Assembly (NCBI RefSeq): GCF_949987535.1
Contig: NC_080075.1
Span: 5,068,606 to 5,132,605 of the forward strand
Direction: 5' to 3'
Source of the DNA: Balaenoptera acutorostrata
Taxonomy: Eukaryota > Chordata > Mammalia > Artiodactyla > Balaenopteridae
Length of the DNA: 64,000 nt
Shown: positions 46,901-54,496 of the stretch, piece by piece
How positions within the stretch are numbered: the first letter of the stretch is position 1
Layout: every line of letters begins with the position of its first letter
Program-made: the position numbers and the translations under genes
Notes under the pieces: model-generated
What the model was told of the DNA's origin: nothing
Seen by the model: only the letters and a program-made list of their open reading frames with translations
Database searches by the model: none

Positions 46901-49900
46901 GTTGGATGTTTTCACCAAAACTGCCACTAGGCCATGTCTGCTGAAGTGGAAGCTGTTACCCCTTCTTTATTATAAGTTCAGGAAGAGCAGAAAATCCCAT
47001 GTTCCATTAGAATAATTTCTTTCTTTCTTCCTTCCTTCCTTCCTTCCTTCCTTCCTTCCTTCCTTCCTTCCTTTCTTCCTTCCTTCCTTCCTTTCCTTCC
47101 TTCCTTCCTTCCTTCCTTTCCTTTTTTAGAACAATGATTTTAGAAGCAAGTCAGGCAACTCTGAACATTATTCATCATGATAGTTTTCTGAGGTGTCAGC
47201 TTGGCTAGGCTACTCCCCTGTTATTATTAATACCCATCTAGGTGTTGCTGTGGAAGTATTTGGTAGATAGGATTAAAGGTCACTGATCAGTTGCCTTTAA
47301 GTAAGGGATCTTATCCTAGATAATCTGGGTGAGTCTGATTTGATCACTTGAAAGGCCTGAAGAATAAAGCAGAAGAAAATGCCACTTGCTTTTGCCTGAG
47401 AGTTCCAATCCACCCTTCCTGATGGCCTGTCCTACAGATTTTGGACCTGCTTCCCCAGCACCCATAGTAGGTGAGCCACTTCCTTACAACAAAGCTCTTA
47501 ATATATATCTCCTACTAGTTCTGCTCCCCTTGTTGAACCCTGACAGAAACACTGCTAGCTTGGACCCAAAAGGGAGAGAGAGAAGATGAAATGAAAGAAA
47601 GCTACTGGGCCCCAAATTTTACAGTCAAGAAGCAGGCTGATCAAACTAATAAGCCGCTAGAGTTACAGATGTAGAAAACATACTTATGGTTACCAGGGGG
47701 CAAGGAGCGGGGGAGGGATAAGTTGGGAGATTGAGATTGACATATACACACTAATATACATAAAATAAATGACTAATAAAGACCTACTGTAGAGCACAGG
47801 GAACTCTGCTCAGTACTCTGTAATGGCCTATATGAGAAAAGAATCTAAAAAAGAGTAGATATATGTATACATATAACTGATTCACTTTGCTGTACACCTG
47901 AAACTAACACAACCTTGTAAATCAAGTATACTCCAATAAAAATTACAAAACAAAACAAAACTAGTAAGTCACAAACACCTGCTACTGTTCATGAAAAAAG
48001 AACTATGACTCAGAGGGTGGAGGGGAGAACACAGAAGGTGGAGCAAAGAATCACAGAAGATTGTTCCCAGGACTGGAAACCCAGGCAGACTTGAAAATTT
48101 GCTTGGGGTAGATGACTCCTTTTTTCCGTCCATATTTCCCCCTTTTGGAAAGGGAATATCTATAGCCGTTATCTGATGACTGTCTTACCAGTGCGTTTTG
48201 GGAAAAGATGACTTGTTTCCTGAGTTTCACAGGTTCAGAGTGAAGAGGAACTGTGTCTCAGGATGGATTATACCCAGAGCCTCACCCATCCTTGATTTAG
48301 ATGGTTGAGATGCTGAGAGTTGGGTCTTTTGAACTCACAAGATGTAGGTGAGATTTTTGGTCTCTGAGTTCATTCTATAGTGGATTGAGGCTTCTGAGAT
48401 GTTGGGATCGGTTAATGTATTTTGCATGTGGAACAGACATGAGTCTTTGAAGGGCAAAGGACAGATGCAGTAGGCAGAATGTATGGTCCCCAAAGATGTA
48501 CAGGGTCCTAATCCCCAGGGCCTGCAAATATGTTACTTTTTATTCAAAGAGGAATTAGGATAGCAGATGGATTTAGGCTTGCTATTCAGCTGACCTTATG
48601 ATAGAGAGAATACCCTAAATTACCCACATGGGCCCAGTATAACCATAAAGATCTTTAATGTGGAAGAGGAAGGCAGAAGAGTCAGTATTAGAGTGATGCA
48701 GCATGAGAAAGCCCTGACTGGTCATTGTTGGCTTTGAAGACAGGATGTGTCCACAAGCCGAGGAATGCCAAGACCCTCTAGAAGCTGGAAGAGGCAAGAA
48801 AAGAGACCCTTTCCTAGAACCCCCAGAAAGAAGTACAGCCCTGCTACATCTTGATTTTATCCCAATGAAACCCATTGTGAACTTCTGACTTCCAGAACTG
48901 TAAGATAAAAACTGTAAGATGTAAGCTACTAAGTCTACGATAATTTCCTACAGCAGCACCAGGAAACTAGTACAGTCACTGTTGGTGGAGCTGGAGAGGA
49001 AAGAGGCCATGTCTAGTGACATATACACACCTCATCAAAGTTCTAAATCACTCTCATAGGTGACAAAGAGGGAACATCTTATCAACTTATTAATTATGAC
49101 CAAGAGATAACTTACACGGGTATGAAGCTCTTCATTGATGGATTCTTTTTTATTGGTCTTTCTAACATCCAGGTACCTGACCAGAGGGCCAATTGTGATT
49201 CCCTAGATCATAAACCACAAAATAAAGCATTTTGTTGTAGTGAAGACTGTCAGGATAGAGAGCAAATCTATTGCAAATTTAGAACTTCCAATTTTAATGT
49301 CTTTGTTTTGTACTAGTTTCTCCTGGATAAATGCTCCAGTGTTTACTTTAGTTCTTACTTAATACCTTTACACTCTGTAATAAAAATAGGTCTGATGTCT
49401 ATAATTTAAAGCAGGGATTTAGTTTCATTCCTTAAAATAACCTCCCATTAGTTTGCTGAGAGCTAATACTATAATAAAAACTATAATAAAAACTATTATA
49501 ATAAAAGCTATAAAAAACTATTTAGTACTAATTGTTATCTCATTTTCAGCAATAGACATTCACCTGTACAAGGGGATATTTTGATTAATATGTTTTATCA
49601 ATTAAAAGGTCACAAAATGTAGAGGTTACAGGATGACCAAAAACATGATCTAGAAATATTTGGGAATTTAGTTTGGGTATTGGGCACTTGTCTGAAAATC
49701 AGATAAAGTGTCCCTTTCTTGGTATTTTACTAAGTTAATACACAATCCTGAGAAGAATAGACTTATTTCAAATATGAAAGAAATCTACCAACCTGAATAA
49801 ATACAGTAAAGTATATAACTACTAGAGTAGCAGTGACAAACATTTTCTTCCTAGGAAAAAGAGACAGAGGAAGCAAAAATGCAAGTGAAAAACTTCCAGC

Positions 49901-50229
49901 TCCTCGGACACCACTGTAGAAAATTATGCACTGGTCCTTGATGGAGAAGGGGAAAGTCCGAAACTGGTTACTGATATAGAAGAGAGCAAACACGCCTAGA
50001 AGGGGGGAAATACGTATTAGAGCAGAGGGTCACAAATGAGGGGACACAGCAGCGTTAGTGAACCCAAGTCGTGTGCCTGTGCCCACAAAACAAGGGAACC
50101 TAATTCCATCACACCCACGGCAGTCCATCCCAAACAGAACAGCTTACAAAACTTTTTACTTCTTGAGTAGTTGTGAGACAGCAGTGCTTCAAGTCAGAAG
50201 TGTTCTCTGGTAGTTTCCCAGCATGACTG

Positions 50230-50268
<39 letters not shown>

Positions 50269-53200
50269 TTAAAGTAATAAATCTTGATACTTTTGATATA
50301 AGAAATGGTATATATTTTCTAATCTATTTTATAAATTTTGCTCAGCCTTTCAAAACTAAGAAAAGCAAGGGTATCCCTTGGAGGGTTAGAAGCATTTTTA
50401 TCAGCTCATACTCTCACTGGGTCAGCAGAGGAGGTGTGTGATTTTGAAGGTGAGATGAGCCCTCACAGTGCCTGGGGTCTCTGCGGGTGAGCAGATCTTT
50501 TGTGGTTGCTTTGGTTCTTCTTGAGGCTCAATGCAAAAAAGAAAGGAAGTTGGCAAGGGGTCCAAGGGGGGGATTCTTACTGTCCGTAAGTGGAAGGTGG
50601 AGGGCAGGAGAGCTTGCTGAAAACACAGAGGTGTTTTCTACCACATTGGCTTTTCACCCCCATGTGGCTAAGCTGCCACCCAGGCAGTGGTTCCTAGTGA
50701 GAAAGGTCCCTTCACTGATGCTCTGACTCACCAAAGCAGAGGTTTCCCTGGAGAGCAATAAACCTCTCCATATCCTCATGTGGTTTCTAATCGCACAGAC
50801 ATCACAGCAAGCATCACTGACATTAACTCTACTGCCCTGTAGATCCCCACAGTGTTAGAACTGAAAGGGACCTAACAAATTTGTCCACACCCACTGTTTT
50901 GTGGCTGGGGAAGAAGCTTTTGTGTAGTTAACTGTCTGTCCAAGGTCAAATAGCTAGTTAGTAACAGTGATAGGACTTGATGTGACATTATAAATTTATA
51001 TCAGAGTACCCTTAATTCTTTTCTCTCCTGAAGACCCAACAGGCACATATATTCAGAGTTACTTTTATGAATATTTTAAATATTTCTACGTTCTTGTTAT
51101 TCTTTCCTAGCATCCTCTGATAGCAGGGACACTGACAGTGCAGGAAACAGTAAAATTTAATTTTTCTCATTTTGTTTTGTTTGTCCTGGCTCCTCCACGG
51201 GCTAGTCCTATGACCTTGGGCAAAAGTCAATCTTTTCATGTACGCAGTCTTCTCACCTGCTTTCTGGAGGTACTGAGTACTTACACCAGAAGGTGGACGT
51301 AAGGTTTAATAATTTAATATCTATGAATAACATGAAGCCCGACCTTCTATGTTATAAGCCTTCATGAGTGTGAACTATTCTTAGCTACGATGAGTCAGGC
51401 AGGAGTGGGAGAGCTGGACGCCGACACCTGGCTCTGTCCCTCGCTGTGACGTGGCCAAGTCATTCTCCTGGGAACTGTTACATCATTTCCCTCGGATGGA
51501 AAATGAAGGAGCTGGGTGGCTGGTCACCAAGGGTGAAGCATCGTGAGGTCTCCCCTACATTAATCTCCCAGCTGGTTTCTATGCTTGTTGGCTGGGCGGA
51601 AGCTCTGAGGTGGTGCTCCTCTTGACATTAACCCTCCTCTCCTGTAGACCCCTCCAGTATTAGAACTGAACAGGACCTATGAAATCTGTCCATACCCACC
51701 ATTTTGTGGTTGGGGAAGAAGATTTTGAGTAGTTAACTATCTGTCCAAGGTCAAACAGCTAGTTAGCAATACGGATGGGACTTGTGAGATTATAAATTTA
51801 TATCACAGAATCCTTAATTCTTTTCTCTCCTGGAGACCCAATAGGCACATATATTCAGTTATTTTTATGAATATTTTTAATATTTCTACATTCTTGTTAT
51901 TCTTGCCTAAATCCTAAAAACCATTCTAAATTTAGAATGGATATGTTCAAGATGAGTTCTGAGCCATTTCTCCTAATTTCTCTTTGAGCAATTGGCTTGA
52001 AAATACTGATCCAAGTCATGTAAAAAAATGCTTCAAATATTGGTTAAAGTCATTTAAAAATATAATCGCTTCTAATCAAAAGGTAAAGCATATCTTGTAG
52101 TTCAGTACTGAGTGTTCTTTCTAGCTCCAGAAACATAAATATACAAGTTAAATTAAAAGTCATTAGTCAAGACACCTCGTGTTTTTAAATTAGGCATATT
52201 TTATAGGGTTGATACCAGTTACATTGTAGAGTTGCCTTTACTAAGCACTTTTCAAAAATAGAGATTCACTTCCTTCGTTTTCTATATATCACACTCAACC
52301 CTTGACTAAAACTACCTGTAATATTTAGGAGACTGTTTTCTAACAGTACTTGCCTTACAAAGACTACAGTTTGTGAGATCTCACTTTTCCTGTCACAAAA
52401 GTATAAAAGAAAGCCCGCAGTGTATAATCTATATCTGATTTAAGGTGCAAGAACTCATAAACTGGCAAAGAAGTGAAGAGCAAGGGATAAATGTACTGAG
52501 TAATATTTAAATGCGTAGATGCGAAAGTTTTCTCTCAATTAAAAAAGAGGTGCTCCTCCTCCAGCCTTGCTTCAGTGCAGAACCTTATCGGCCAGTAATT
52601 ATTCTGAACGGATTGAGGAAGCAAACGGAGAACATTCCTGGTCACTACAAGGTACCCAAACCCCCCTAACCAGTAAAACCAGTTGGCATCACCTCATTGC
52701 TTATGCTTTAACCTTGCAGGAAGGAATAAGAAAAATAAAAAAAGAAGCAGGTGGGACTCTCCGGGCCCTGCTGTGTCTTACTGATGGCTCTCCAGATCTG
52801 GCAGAAGGCCAGGGTGAAGCAGATGAAGGCCCAGTTCCACTCGTGGTTCTTCCCAATGGTGGACACGCCCATGAAAATGAAGATCAGGGTCTCACTGACG
52901 CTGCTCAACATCTTCATGAAATACTTGATGGTCGTGTAGGATGTCTGGGACACGTTTTCTTCGACATACTTTTTCATTGTCACTGCACAGGCTGTGATTC
53001 TGCAAAAGGAAAAGGATCTCAGGGAGAAGCCACAAGACCTTGCCCCTCATTGGAAAGTCCTCCCTATCGGTGACGGCACAGAGACACAAATCCTGTTTTT
53101 ATCCAGAGAGGACATCTTCTCCAGTCCTCTTTCTGGCTGCAGGTTTTTCCTGAGATTTTCTTTCTTCCTCTTCTTCCTCCCTAAGGGGTCTGCACAAGTT

Positions 53201-54496
53201 GAGCGTGGTAGGGAAGGTGGGCATGACATGGTTTTCCCGCAACAAAATGGCATGCAATTCATGCACGAGCCAGAAGCAGGACTGTTTTTAGTTTGTTCCC
53301 TCCACCCCCATCATGAGCTTTGTCAGCCCCACCGCGTACTCTCTACTTCACCTGCCTTAACCAAAAGAACCCAGTGCAGTTACCTAGAAAGAATACTTCA
53401 GCGAGACCCCCTCATGTTGTAATGTTTCCTACAAAATTTTAATGAGAAATTTTTCCTTTAAAATGTTTTGTTTTAGAGCCACTTAGCAAGTCTGGATGGG
53501 AAAGAAAGGACTTTGTCTTGTCTTAGTAGTTTGCTAACTTTTAAGGTGGGAAAACGATGAGTGCCTAGACTTTACACTGTTGTATTTAATGAAGATAAAT
53601 ATTTCTATACAATAACATTGTGCCCAAGTGGCTGGGTATGAGGATGATGTCATAAAGAAGGCAACATGATCAGATAGAATAAGCCAAGTTGCGAAGCCTC
53701 ATTCCAAGATCTACACAAGGATAAACATTTCAAAAATATTTTCATTAGGAAAAAAAAATCTGAATTTCTAGTCTTCTCCCATCTACCTAGTTTCACTCCA
53801 CACTGACCGGTCCTGGAGCTGTGATGTGATTTGAAGGAAATAGCAGAAGGCAGAGCCCAGGAATGATAGTAGCTCATGGCATGCTTCCCTTTAACTTTAA
53901 AATAATGCATTTTTCAAGGAAAAAAATAACGACTGAAGTGAGACTTTAAACTTGAACCTCCCCCAGCTCTTTGCACCAGCTTTTCTGAGCGTTATAAATT
54001 GACCTTATAATTGCTATGCAGGAAAATCACCAGAACAGAGCAAAAGCAAATGCGGGAGAGAACATTTGTTTGGCAAAGGACCTGAATTGGATTTTGCAAA
54101 AGTTCAAAAAACCTGAATCCTGAAACACTTTTGAAGATTAGCATTAGGAGTCAGGCCTTTCTCAAAGGCCGGTCCACAAGATGTGGTCCTAAACTCGCTT
54201 TTTTTGGATGAGAGTTGGTCCTTGGTTTGTACTCACGCCAGGATGCCAGAGAGATAGAGCGTCTCAGCCACTAAGTAGGACAAGTAGCTGAACATGAAGA
54301 CGATGAGGGGTTCAATCGCGGAGATGTTCTGAGTGAAACGTGTGATAAACGCAGAAATGAATCCAAAAATGACGCCGAAAAAAACTCCCCCGCACCCCAC
54401 AATAATGAATCGGGCACATCCAGCCAAAATGTCCACAGGTTCTATGTCTTCAAATTTATGCATCTTTGTGAAGGCGATTAATATGTTATATAAGAC
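25173..54496 (-). CDS. SLC9A4: SLC9A4 (NHE4 Na+/H+ exchanger), coding exons 3-12, 5' part outside window
   Basis: The gene encodes an electroneutral Na+/H+ antiporter of the plasma-membrane NHE family; NHE4 is known from the basolateral membrane of stomach and kidney epithelia. Ten coding exons (54237-54496, 52782-52999, 49793-49995, 49116-49202, 45327-45397, 41338-41499, 35541-35637, 32371-32502, 31509-31596, 25173-25528) join in phase to 1,674 bp, or 557 codons plus TAA. The known family length is about 800 residues, so about 240 N-terminal residues are missing. The sequence is closer to NHE4 than to its paralogue NHE2: '[10 protein letters not shown]' is NHE4-like where NHE2 has a GLRGA-type motif, and the tail ends '[10 protein letters not shown]'. 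No stops or frameshifts are seen, so the gene is presumably functional. Confidence 0.95.
26180..26345 (-). repeat. MIR SINE remnant
   Basis: 'actgagaacttactccgtgc', 'atttaatcctcacaacagcg', 'aggtgaggaggctgaggtct' and 'agtgtcacacagtgag' follow the reverse MIR core. Confidence 0.75.
26932..27354 (+). mobile_element. L1 3' end insertion with 26-bp direct repeats and a non-L1 distal segment
   Basis: The repeat 'ttagttaaaatatttgtcc' plus T6 at 26932-26957 recurs at 27329-27354 with one change. Between them, 26966-27140 is L1 3' sequence ('ccagtttgcagggcagaag', 'gaatggacatatggacacc', 'gattgggattgacatgtata') ending in an A-rich 'aaaaaaacaaacaaaacaac'. About 170 bp of unrelated AT-rich sequence follows (including a roughly 55-bp block present twice), then a second A-run just before the repeat. 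This is the layout of an L1 3' transduction. Confidence 0.75.
28003..28140. repeat. L1M-type 3' repeat fragment
   Basis: 'ttcaattgtggtaaaataca', 'ccatttaacgattttgaagt' and 'gtacagttctgtggcattag' form a well-known block of old mammalian L1 3' regions. The subfamily is not determined. Confidence 0.55.
28830..28990 (-). repeat. MIR SINE remnant
   Basis: 'ggctaatatttcttgcccac', 'tggcactgttctaagggtct' and 'cttttacagagaggaaatga' are reverse MIR blocks. The middle part is diverged. Confidence 0.65.
29000..29230 (-). mobile_element. Old L1 ORF2 fragment, minus strand
   Basis: 'gacctattaatctggtgaat', 'aatgttaaacaaccccacct' and 'ctgggataagtcctactttg' are reverse L1 ORF2 landmarks in order. Confidence 0.6.
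29760..30780 (+). mobile_element. Old L1 (or HAL1) ORF2 3' relic, plus strand
   Basis: 'aatgtgaaaagatgttcaac' with 'ctcactgaagatcaaaaaga', a distant 'tggttgagtgaactagacaa', and an end near 'aaaataaagtttcattg' follow an old L1 3' half. It has many stops and its boundaries are approximate. Confidence 0.5.
31176..31350. repeat. Possible hAT-type DNA transposon remnant
   Basis: 'agggtcagcaattgatgacc' and 'ctgagctaagaatggttgtt' resemble the common mammalian element whose arm reads 'gagctaagaatgg'. It is diverged and the family is not fixed. Confidence 0.4.
31509..31596 (-). CDS. SLC9A4: SLC9A4 exon 11: cytoplasmic tail segment
   Basis: The acceptor 'acccacag' precedes GCT. The exon encodes 29 residues starting '[17 protein letters not shown]' and ends with a single G before the donor 'gtaacc'. 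Entry phase 0 and exit phase 1 match exons 10 and 12. 'AGTKNIRYL' is a recognisable NHE4 tail stretch. The segment belongs to the distal regulatory tail and has no assigned structure. Confidence 0.93.
31597..32370 (-). other. SLC9A4: SLC9A4 intron 10, with a 17-bp tandem repeat near its 3' end
   Basis: A short intron (774 bp) with donor 'gtaagg' and acceptor 'cag'. Two perfect units of 'cacgcaactgacagcgt' stand at 31634-31650 and 31651-31667, that is 38 to 71 bp upstream of exon 11, around where a branch point is expected. Confidence 0.88.
32371..32502 (-). CDS. SLC9A4: SLC9A4 exon 10: basic tail segment
   Basis: The acceptor 'tttctacag' precedes ACC and the donor is 'gtaagg'. The exon has exactly 44 codons, phase 0 at both ends. 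It begins '[12 protein letters not shown]' and contains the basic stretch '[16 protein letters not shown]'. In NHE1 the corresponding basic tail region binds calmodulin; that role here is by analogy only. Upstream and downstream residues join cleanly with 'QVRQR' and 'AGTKN'. Confidence 0.95.
33355..33600 (+). mobile_element. L1 3' end fragment, plus strand
   Basis: 'aaggacctactgtgtagcac', 'agggaactccgctcagtact', 'cactttgctgtacacctttg' and 'ctatactccaatataaaata' are the sense 3' end of the same L1 type seen elsewhere, with an A-rich tail. Confidence 0.85.
34861..35102 (-). mobile_element. Short CHR SINE, minus strand, with tail expanded into an (AT)n(GT)n microsatellite
   Basis: The SINE head is near 35084 ('gggacttccttggcggtcca' on the minus strand) and its A-rich tail ends near 34962. 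The repeat 'ctgacatgtctccttttt' at 34861-34878 returns at 35085-35102 with one change. The microsatellite (34884-34961) lies inside the duplication, so it belongs to the inserted element. Confidence 0.9.
34884..34961. repeat. (AT)n(GT)n compound microsatellite
   Basis: About 23 AT units followed by about eight GT units and a further AT run, without other sequence. The reading frames over it on both strands (Ile-Tyr and Thr-His runs) are not genes. Confidence 0.95.
35541..35637 (-). CDS. SLC9A4: SLC9A4 exon 9: tail segment
   Basis: The acceptor 'gttttcag' precedes G, which completes the Gln codon split with exon 8. Then come 32 residues '[20 protein letters not shown]' to 'MYQVRQR'. The donor is GTGTGT rather than the usual GTAAGT-like form, but the phase (exit 0) fits exon 10. 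The segment lies in the cytoplasmic tail, between the lipid- and CHP-interacting part and the basic region of exon 10. Confidence 0.94.
37789..38141 (-). mobile_element. 5'-truncated CHR-2 SINE with internal duplication, minus strand
   Basis: The body is 37808-38122 with the T-run (tail) at 37808-37822. On the minus strand it begins at 'gagaatctgcctgctaatgc', so the first 25 or so bases of the family head are missing. An internal block 'cttcatcgcggtgcg' occurs twice (about 37924 and 37949). The perfect 19-bp repeat 'aaaaagaggtttcaattct' brackets it at 37789-37807 and 38123-38141. Confidence 0.92.
39722..39763. repeat. 21-bp tandem repeat, two units
   Basis: 'tccctctcaccctctcacag' plus C occurs twice in tandem with no mismatch, C/T-rich. 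Confidence 0.9.
41338..41499 (-). CDS. SLC9A4: SLC9A4 exon 8: membrane-proximal cytoplasmic segment
   Basis: The acceptor 'gtttttag' precedes G (completing Lys from exon 7). It encodes 53 residues from '[20 protein letters not shown]' to 'STAFSIPH' and leaves CA for the next exon, with donor 'gtaagtg'. The run '[20 protein letters not shown]' is typical of NHE2 and NHE4. The basic cluster at the start corresponds to the lipid-interacting region of NHE1, by analogy. Confidence 0.96.
43198..43597 (+). mobile_element. CHR SINE with internal 53-bp tandem duplication and 12-bp target duplication
   Basis: The head 'gggacttccctggtggtcca' starts at 43209. The tRNA-like part and CHR body follow, then two tandem 53-bp units at 43385-43437 and 43438-43490, each starting 'acgccacaactagagagag', then an (AAAT)n tail. 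The direct repeat 'aaaatgagacta' is at 43198-43209 and 43586-43597. Confidence 0.9.
44369..44591 (+). mobile_element. CHR SINE with extended 3' part and 18-bp target duplication
   Basis: 'gagacttccctggcggtcca' heads the body (44387-44573). The tail segment 'acaaattcaatgaagacttt' and 'aaaatggtccacatcaaaaa' matches that of the copy at 24858-25081. The repeat of nine A's plus 'tcccactca' lies at 44369-44386 and 44574-44591. Confidence 0.9.
45327..45397 (-). CDS. SLC9A4: SLC9A4 exon 7: CHP-binding helix segment
   Basis: A 71-bp exon too small for ordinary ORF finding. The acceptor 'ggtttggcag' precedes CTG and the donor is 'gtaagg' after 'gacaa'. It encodes '[20 protein letters not shown]' then 'VRD' and AA of Lys. 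In NHE1 the matching stretch, just after the last membrane helix, is the docking helix for calcineurin B homologous protein, which NHEs need for surface activity. Phases match exons 6 and 8. Confidence 0.96.
45852..46019 (-). mobile_element. Short CHR SINE, minus strand, 12-bp target duplication
   Basis: The head, on the minus strand 'gggaattccctggtggtcca', lies near 46005. The tail appears as T's at 45864-45895. The repeat 'gcctcagttttt' is at 45852-45863 and 46008-46019. Confidence 0.9.
47017..47126. repeat. (TTCC)n tetranucleotide microsatellite
   Basis: About 110 bp of 'ttcc' units with occasional 'tttc' interruptions. Confidence 0.95.
47175..47570 (+). repeat. Old interspersed repeat, family B copy 2
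   Basis: 'aggtgtcagcttggctaggc', 'atctaggtgttgctgtggaa' and the end 'gttgaaccctgacagaaac' resemble, in order, the copy at 13331-13705 and the common mammalian repeat of that type. Confidence 0.5.
47643..47970 (+). mobile_element. L1 3' end insertion, plus strand
   Basis: 'cttatggttaccagggggca', 'gagattgagattgacatata', 'gcacagggaactctgctcag' and 'gtatactccaataaaaatta' form the sense L1 3' end with A-rich tail. A possible target duplication ('aaactaataagcc', 47643-47655, with two changes at 47958-47970) brackets it. Confidence 0.85.
48470..48975 (+). repeat. Old interspersed repeat, family A, full copy
   Basis: 'gcagaatgtatggtccccaa', 'attcagctgaccttatgata', 'gtgatgcagcatgagaaagc', 'cttccagaactgtaagataa' and 'cagcaccaggaaactagtac' mark it. 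The reverse complements of 14150-14640 and 56781-57196 carry the same blocks. Confidence 0.65.
49116..49202 (-). CDS. SLC9A4: SLC9A4 exon 6: end of membrane domain and start of tail
   Basis: An 87-bp exon of exactly 29 codons, phase 0 at both ends. Acceptor 'tgatctag' precedes GGA; donor 'gtaag' follows CGT. The product reads '[20 protein letters not shown]' then 'SINEELHTR'. 'GIT-GPLV-YLDV' is the conserved exit of the final membrane helix in NHEs, and 'SINEELH' begins the CHP-interaction region continued in exon 7. Confidence 0.96.
49203..49792 (-). other. SLC9A4: SLC9A4 intron 5
   Basis: A short intron (590 bp) with donor 'gttggt' (departing from the usual GTAAGT) and acceptor 'ctag'. It is AT-rich, including a small repeated 'ctataataaaaa' cluster near 49470-49500. 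No other feature. Confidence 0.88.
49793..49995 (-). CDS. SLC9A4: SLC9A4 exon 5: late transmembrane helices with the SGVRGAGSF motif
   Basis: A 203-bp exon: GC completes the Ser codon from exon 4, then 67 residues from '[20 protein letters not shown]' to 'YFTVFIQ'. '[19 protein letters not shown]' is the NHE4 version of the conserved GLRGA re-entrant or helix motif of NHEs. The following '[17 protein letters not shown]' is the next membrane helix. The donor is GTTGGT, unusual but in phase. Confidence 0.97.
50232..50266. repeat. (TG)n microsatellite
   Basis: Seventeen uninterrupted TG units in intron 4. Confidence 0.95.
50818..51912. repeat. Two direct copies of a 290-bp intronic segment
   Basis: Copy 1 (50818-51113) and copy 2 (51623-51912) share, in the same order, 'gacattaac', 'ggggaagaag', 'gtccaaggtcaaa', 'attataaatttatatca', 'cttaattcttttctctcctg' and 'aggcacatatattcag'. 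Identity looks like roughly 85 percent by eye. The 510 bp between them are not duplicated. Confidence 0.88.
52782..52999 (-). CDS. SLC9A4: SLC9A4 exon 4: transmembrane segments with the [15 protein letters not shown] motif
   Basis: A 218-bp exon. Acceptor 'ccttttgcag' precedes A (completing Ala from exon 3), then '[20 protein letters not shown]' and onward to 'CQIWRAI', leaving one base A; the donor is 'gtaaga'. '[15 protein letters not shown]' matches the NHE helix whose glutamate (Glu346 in NHE1) affects transport and amiloride-type inhibitor sensitivity. '[20 protein letters not shown]' continues into the next helix. Confidence 0.97.
53000..54236 (-). other. SLC9A4: SLC9A4 intron 3
   Basis: 1,237 bp with donor 'gtgagt' and acceptor 'tttgcag'. 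No repeats or additional exons are recognised. The plus-strand frame 52994-53422 runs antisense into exon 4 territory and has no support. Confidence 0.88.
54237..54496 (-). CDS. SLC9A4: SLC9A4 exon 3: central transmembrane helices
   Basis: Acceptor 'ttttgtctag' precedes GTC, phase 0; donor 'gtgagt' after GC of Ala. The 86 residues begin '[20 protein letters not shown]', run through '[20 protein letters not shown]' and finish '[17 protein letters not shown]'. This is the NHE region following the Asn-Asp ion-binding motif, which would be encoded at the end of exon 2 outside the window. '[19 protein letters not shown]' strongly marks NHE2/NHE4. The ATG within the exon is internal, not a start. 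Confidence 0.97.

Larger units (their letters stand above)
45398..49115 (-). other. SLC9A4: SLC9A4 intron 6
   Basis: Donor 'gtaag', acceptor 'tttggcag'. It contains a short CHR SINE (45852-46019), a (TTCC)n tract (47017-47126), two old repeats (47175-47570 and 48470-48975) and an L1 3' end (47643-47970). Confidence 0.88.
49996..52781 (-). other. SLC9A4: SLC9A4 intron 4, with a direct internal duplication
   Basis: Donor 'gtaaga', acceptor 'cttctag'. It contains a (TG)n run at 50232-50266 and two direct copies of a 290-bp segment (50818-51113 and 51623-51912). The rest is not recognised. Confidence 0.88.

Noticed and set aside
47017..47126. Regular repeat array considered as a CRISPR-like array
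   Set aside because: It is a pure tetranucleotide microsatellite without spacers, in a mammalian intron.
52567..53073. Plus-strand 168-codon frame
   Set aside because: It runs antisense over SLC9A4 exon 4, whose minus-strand reading is certain, so the open frame is a shadow of that coding sequence.
54233..54463. ATG within exon 3 as a translation start
   Set aside because: Coding sequence continues upstream in frame to the splice acceptor at 54497, and the family has '[10 protein letters not shown]' there, so the Met is internal.
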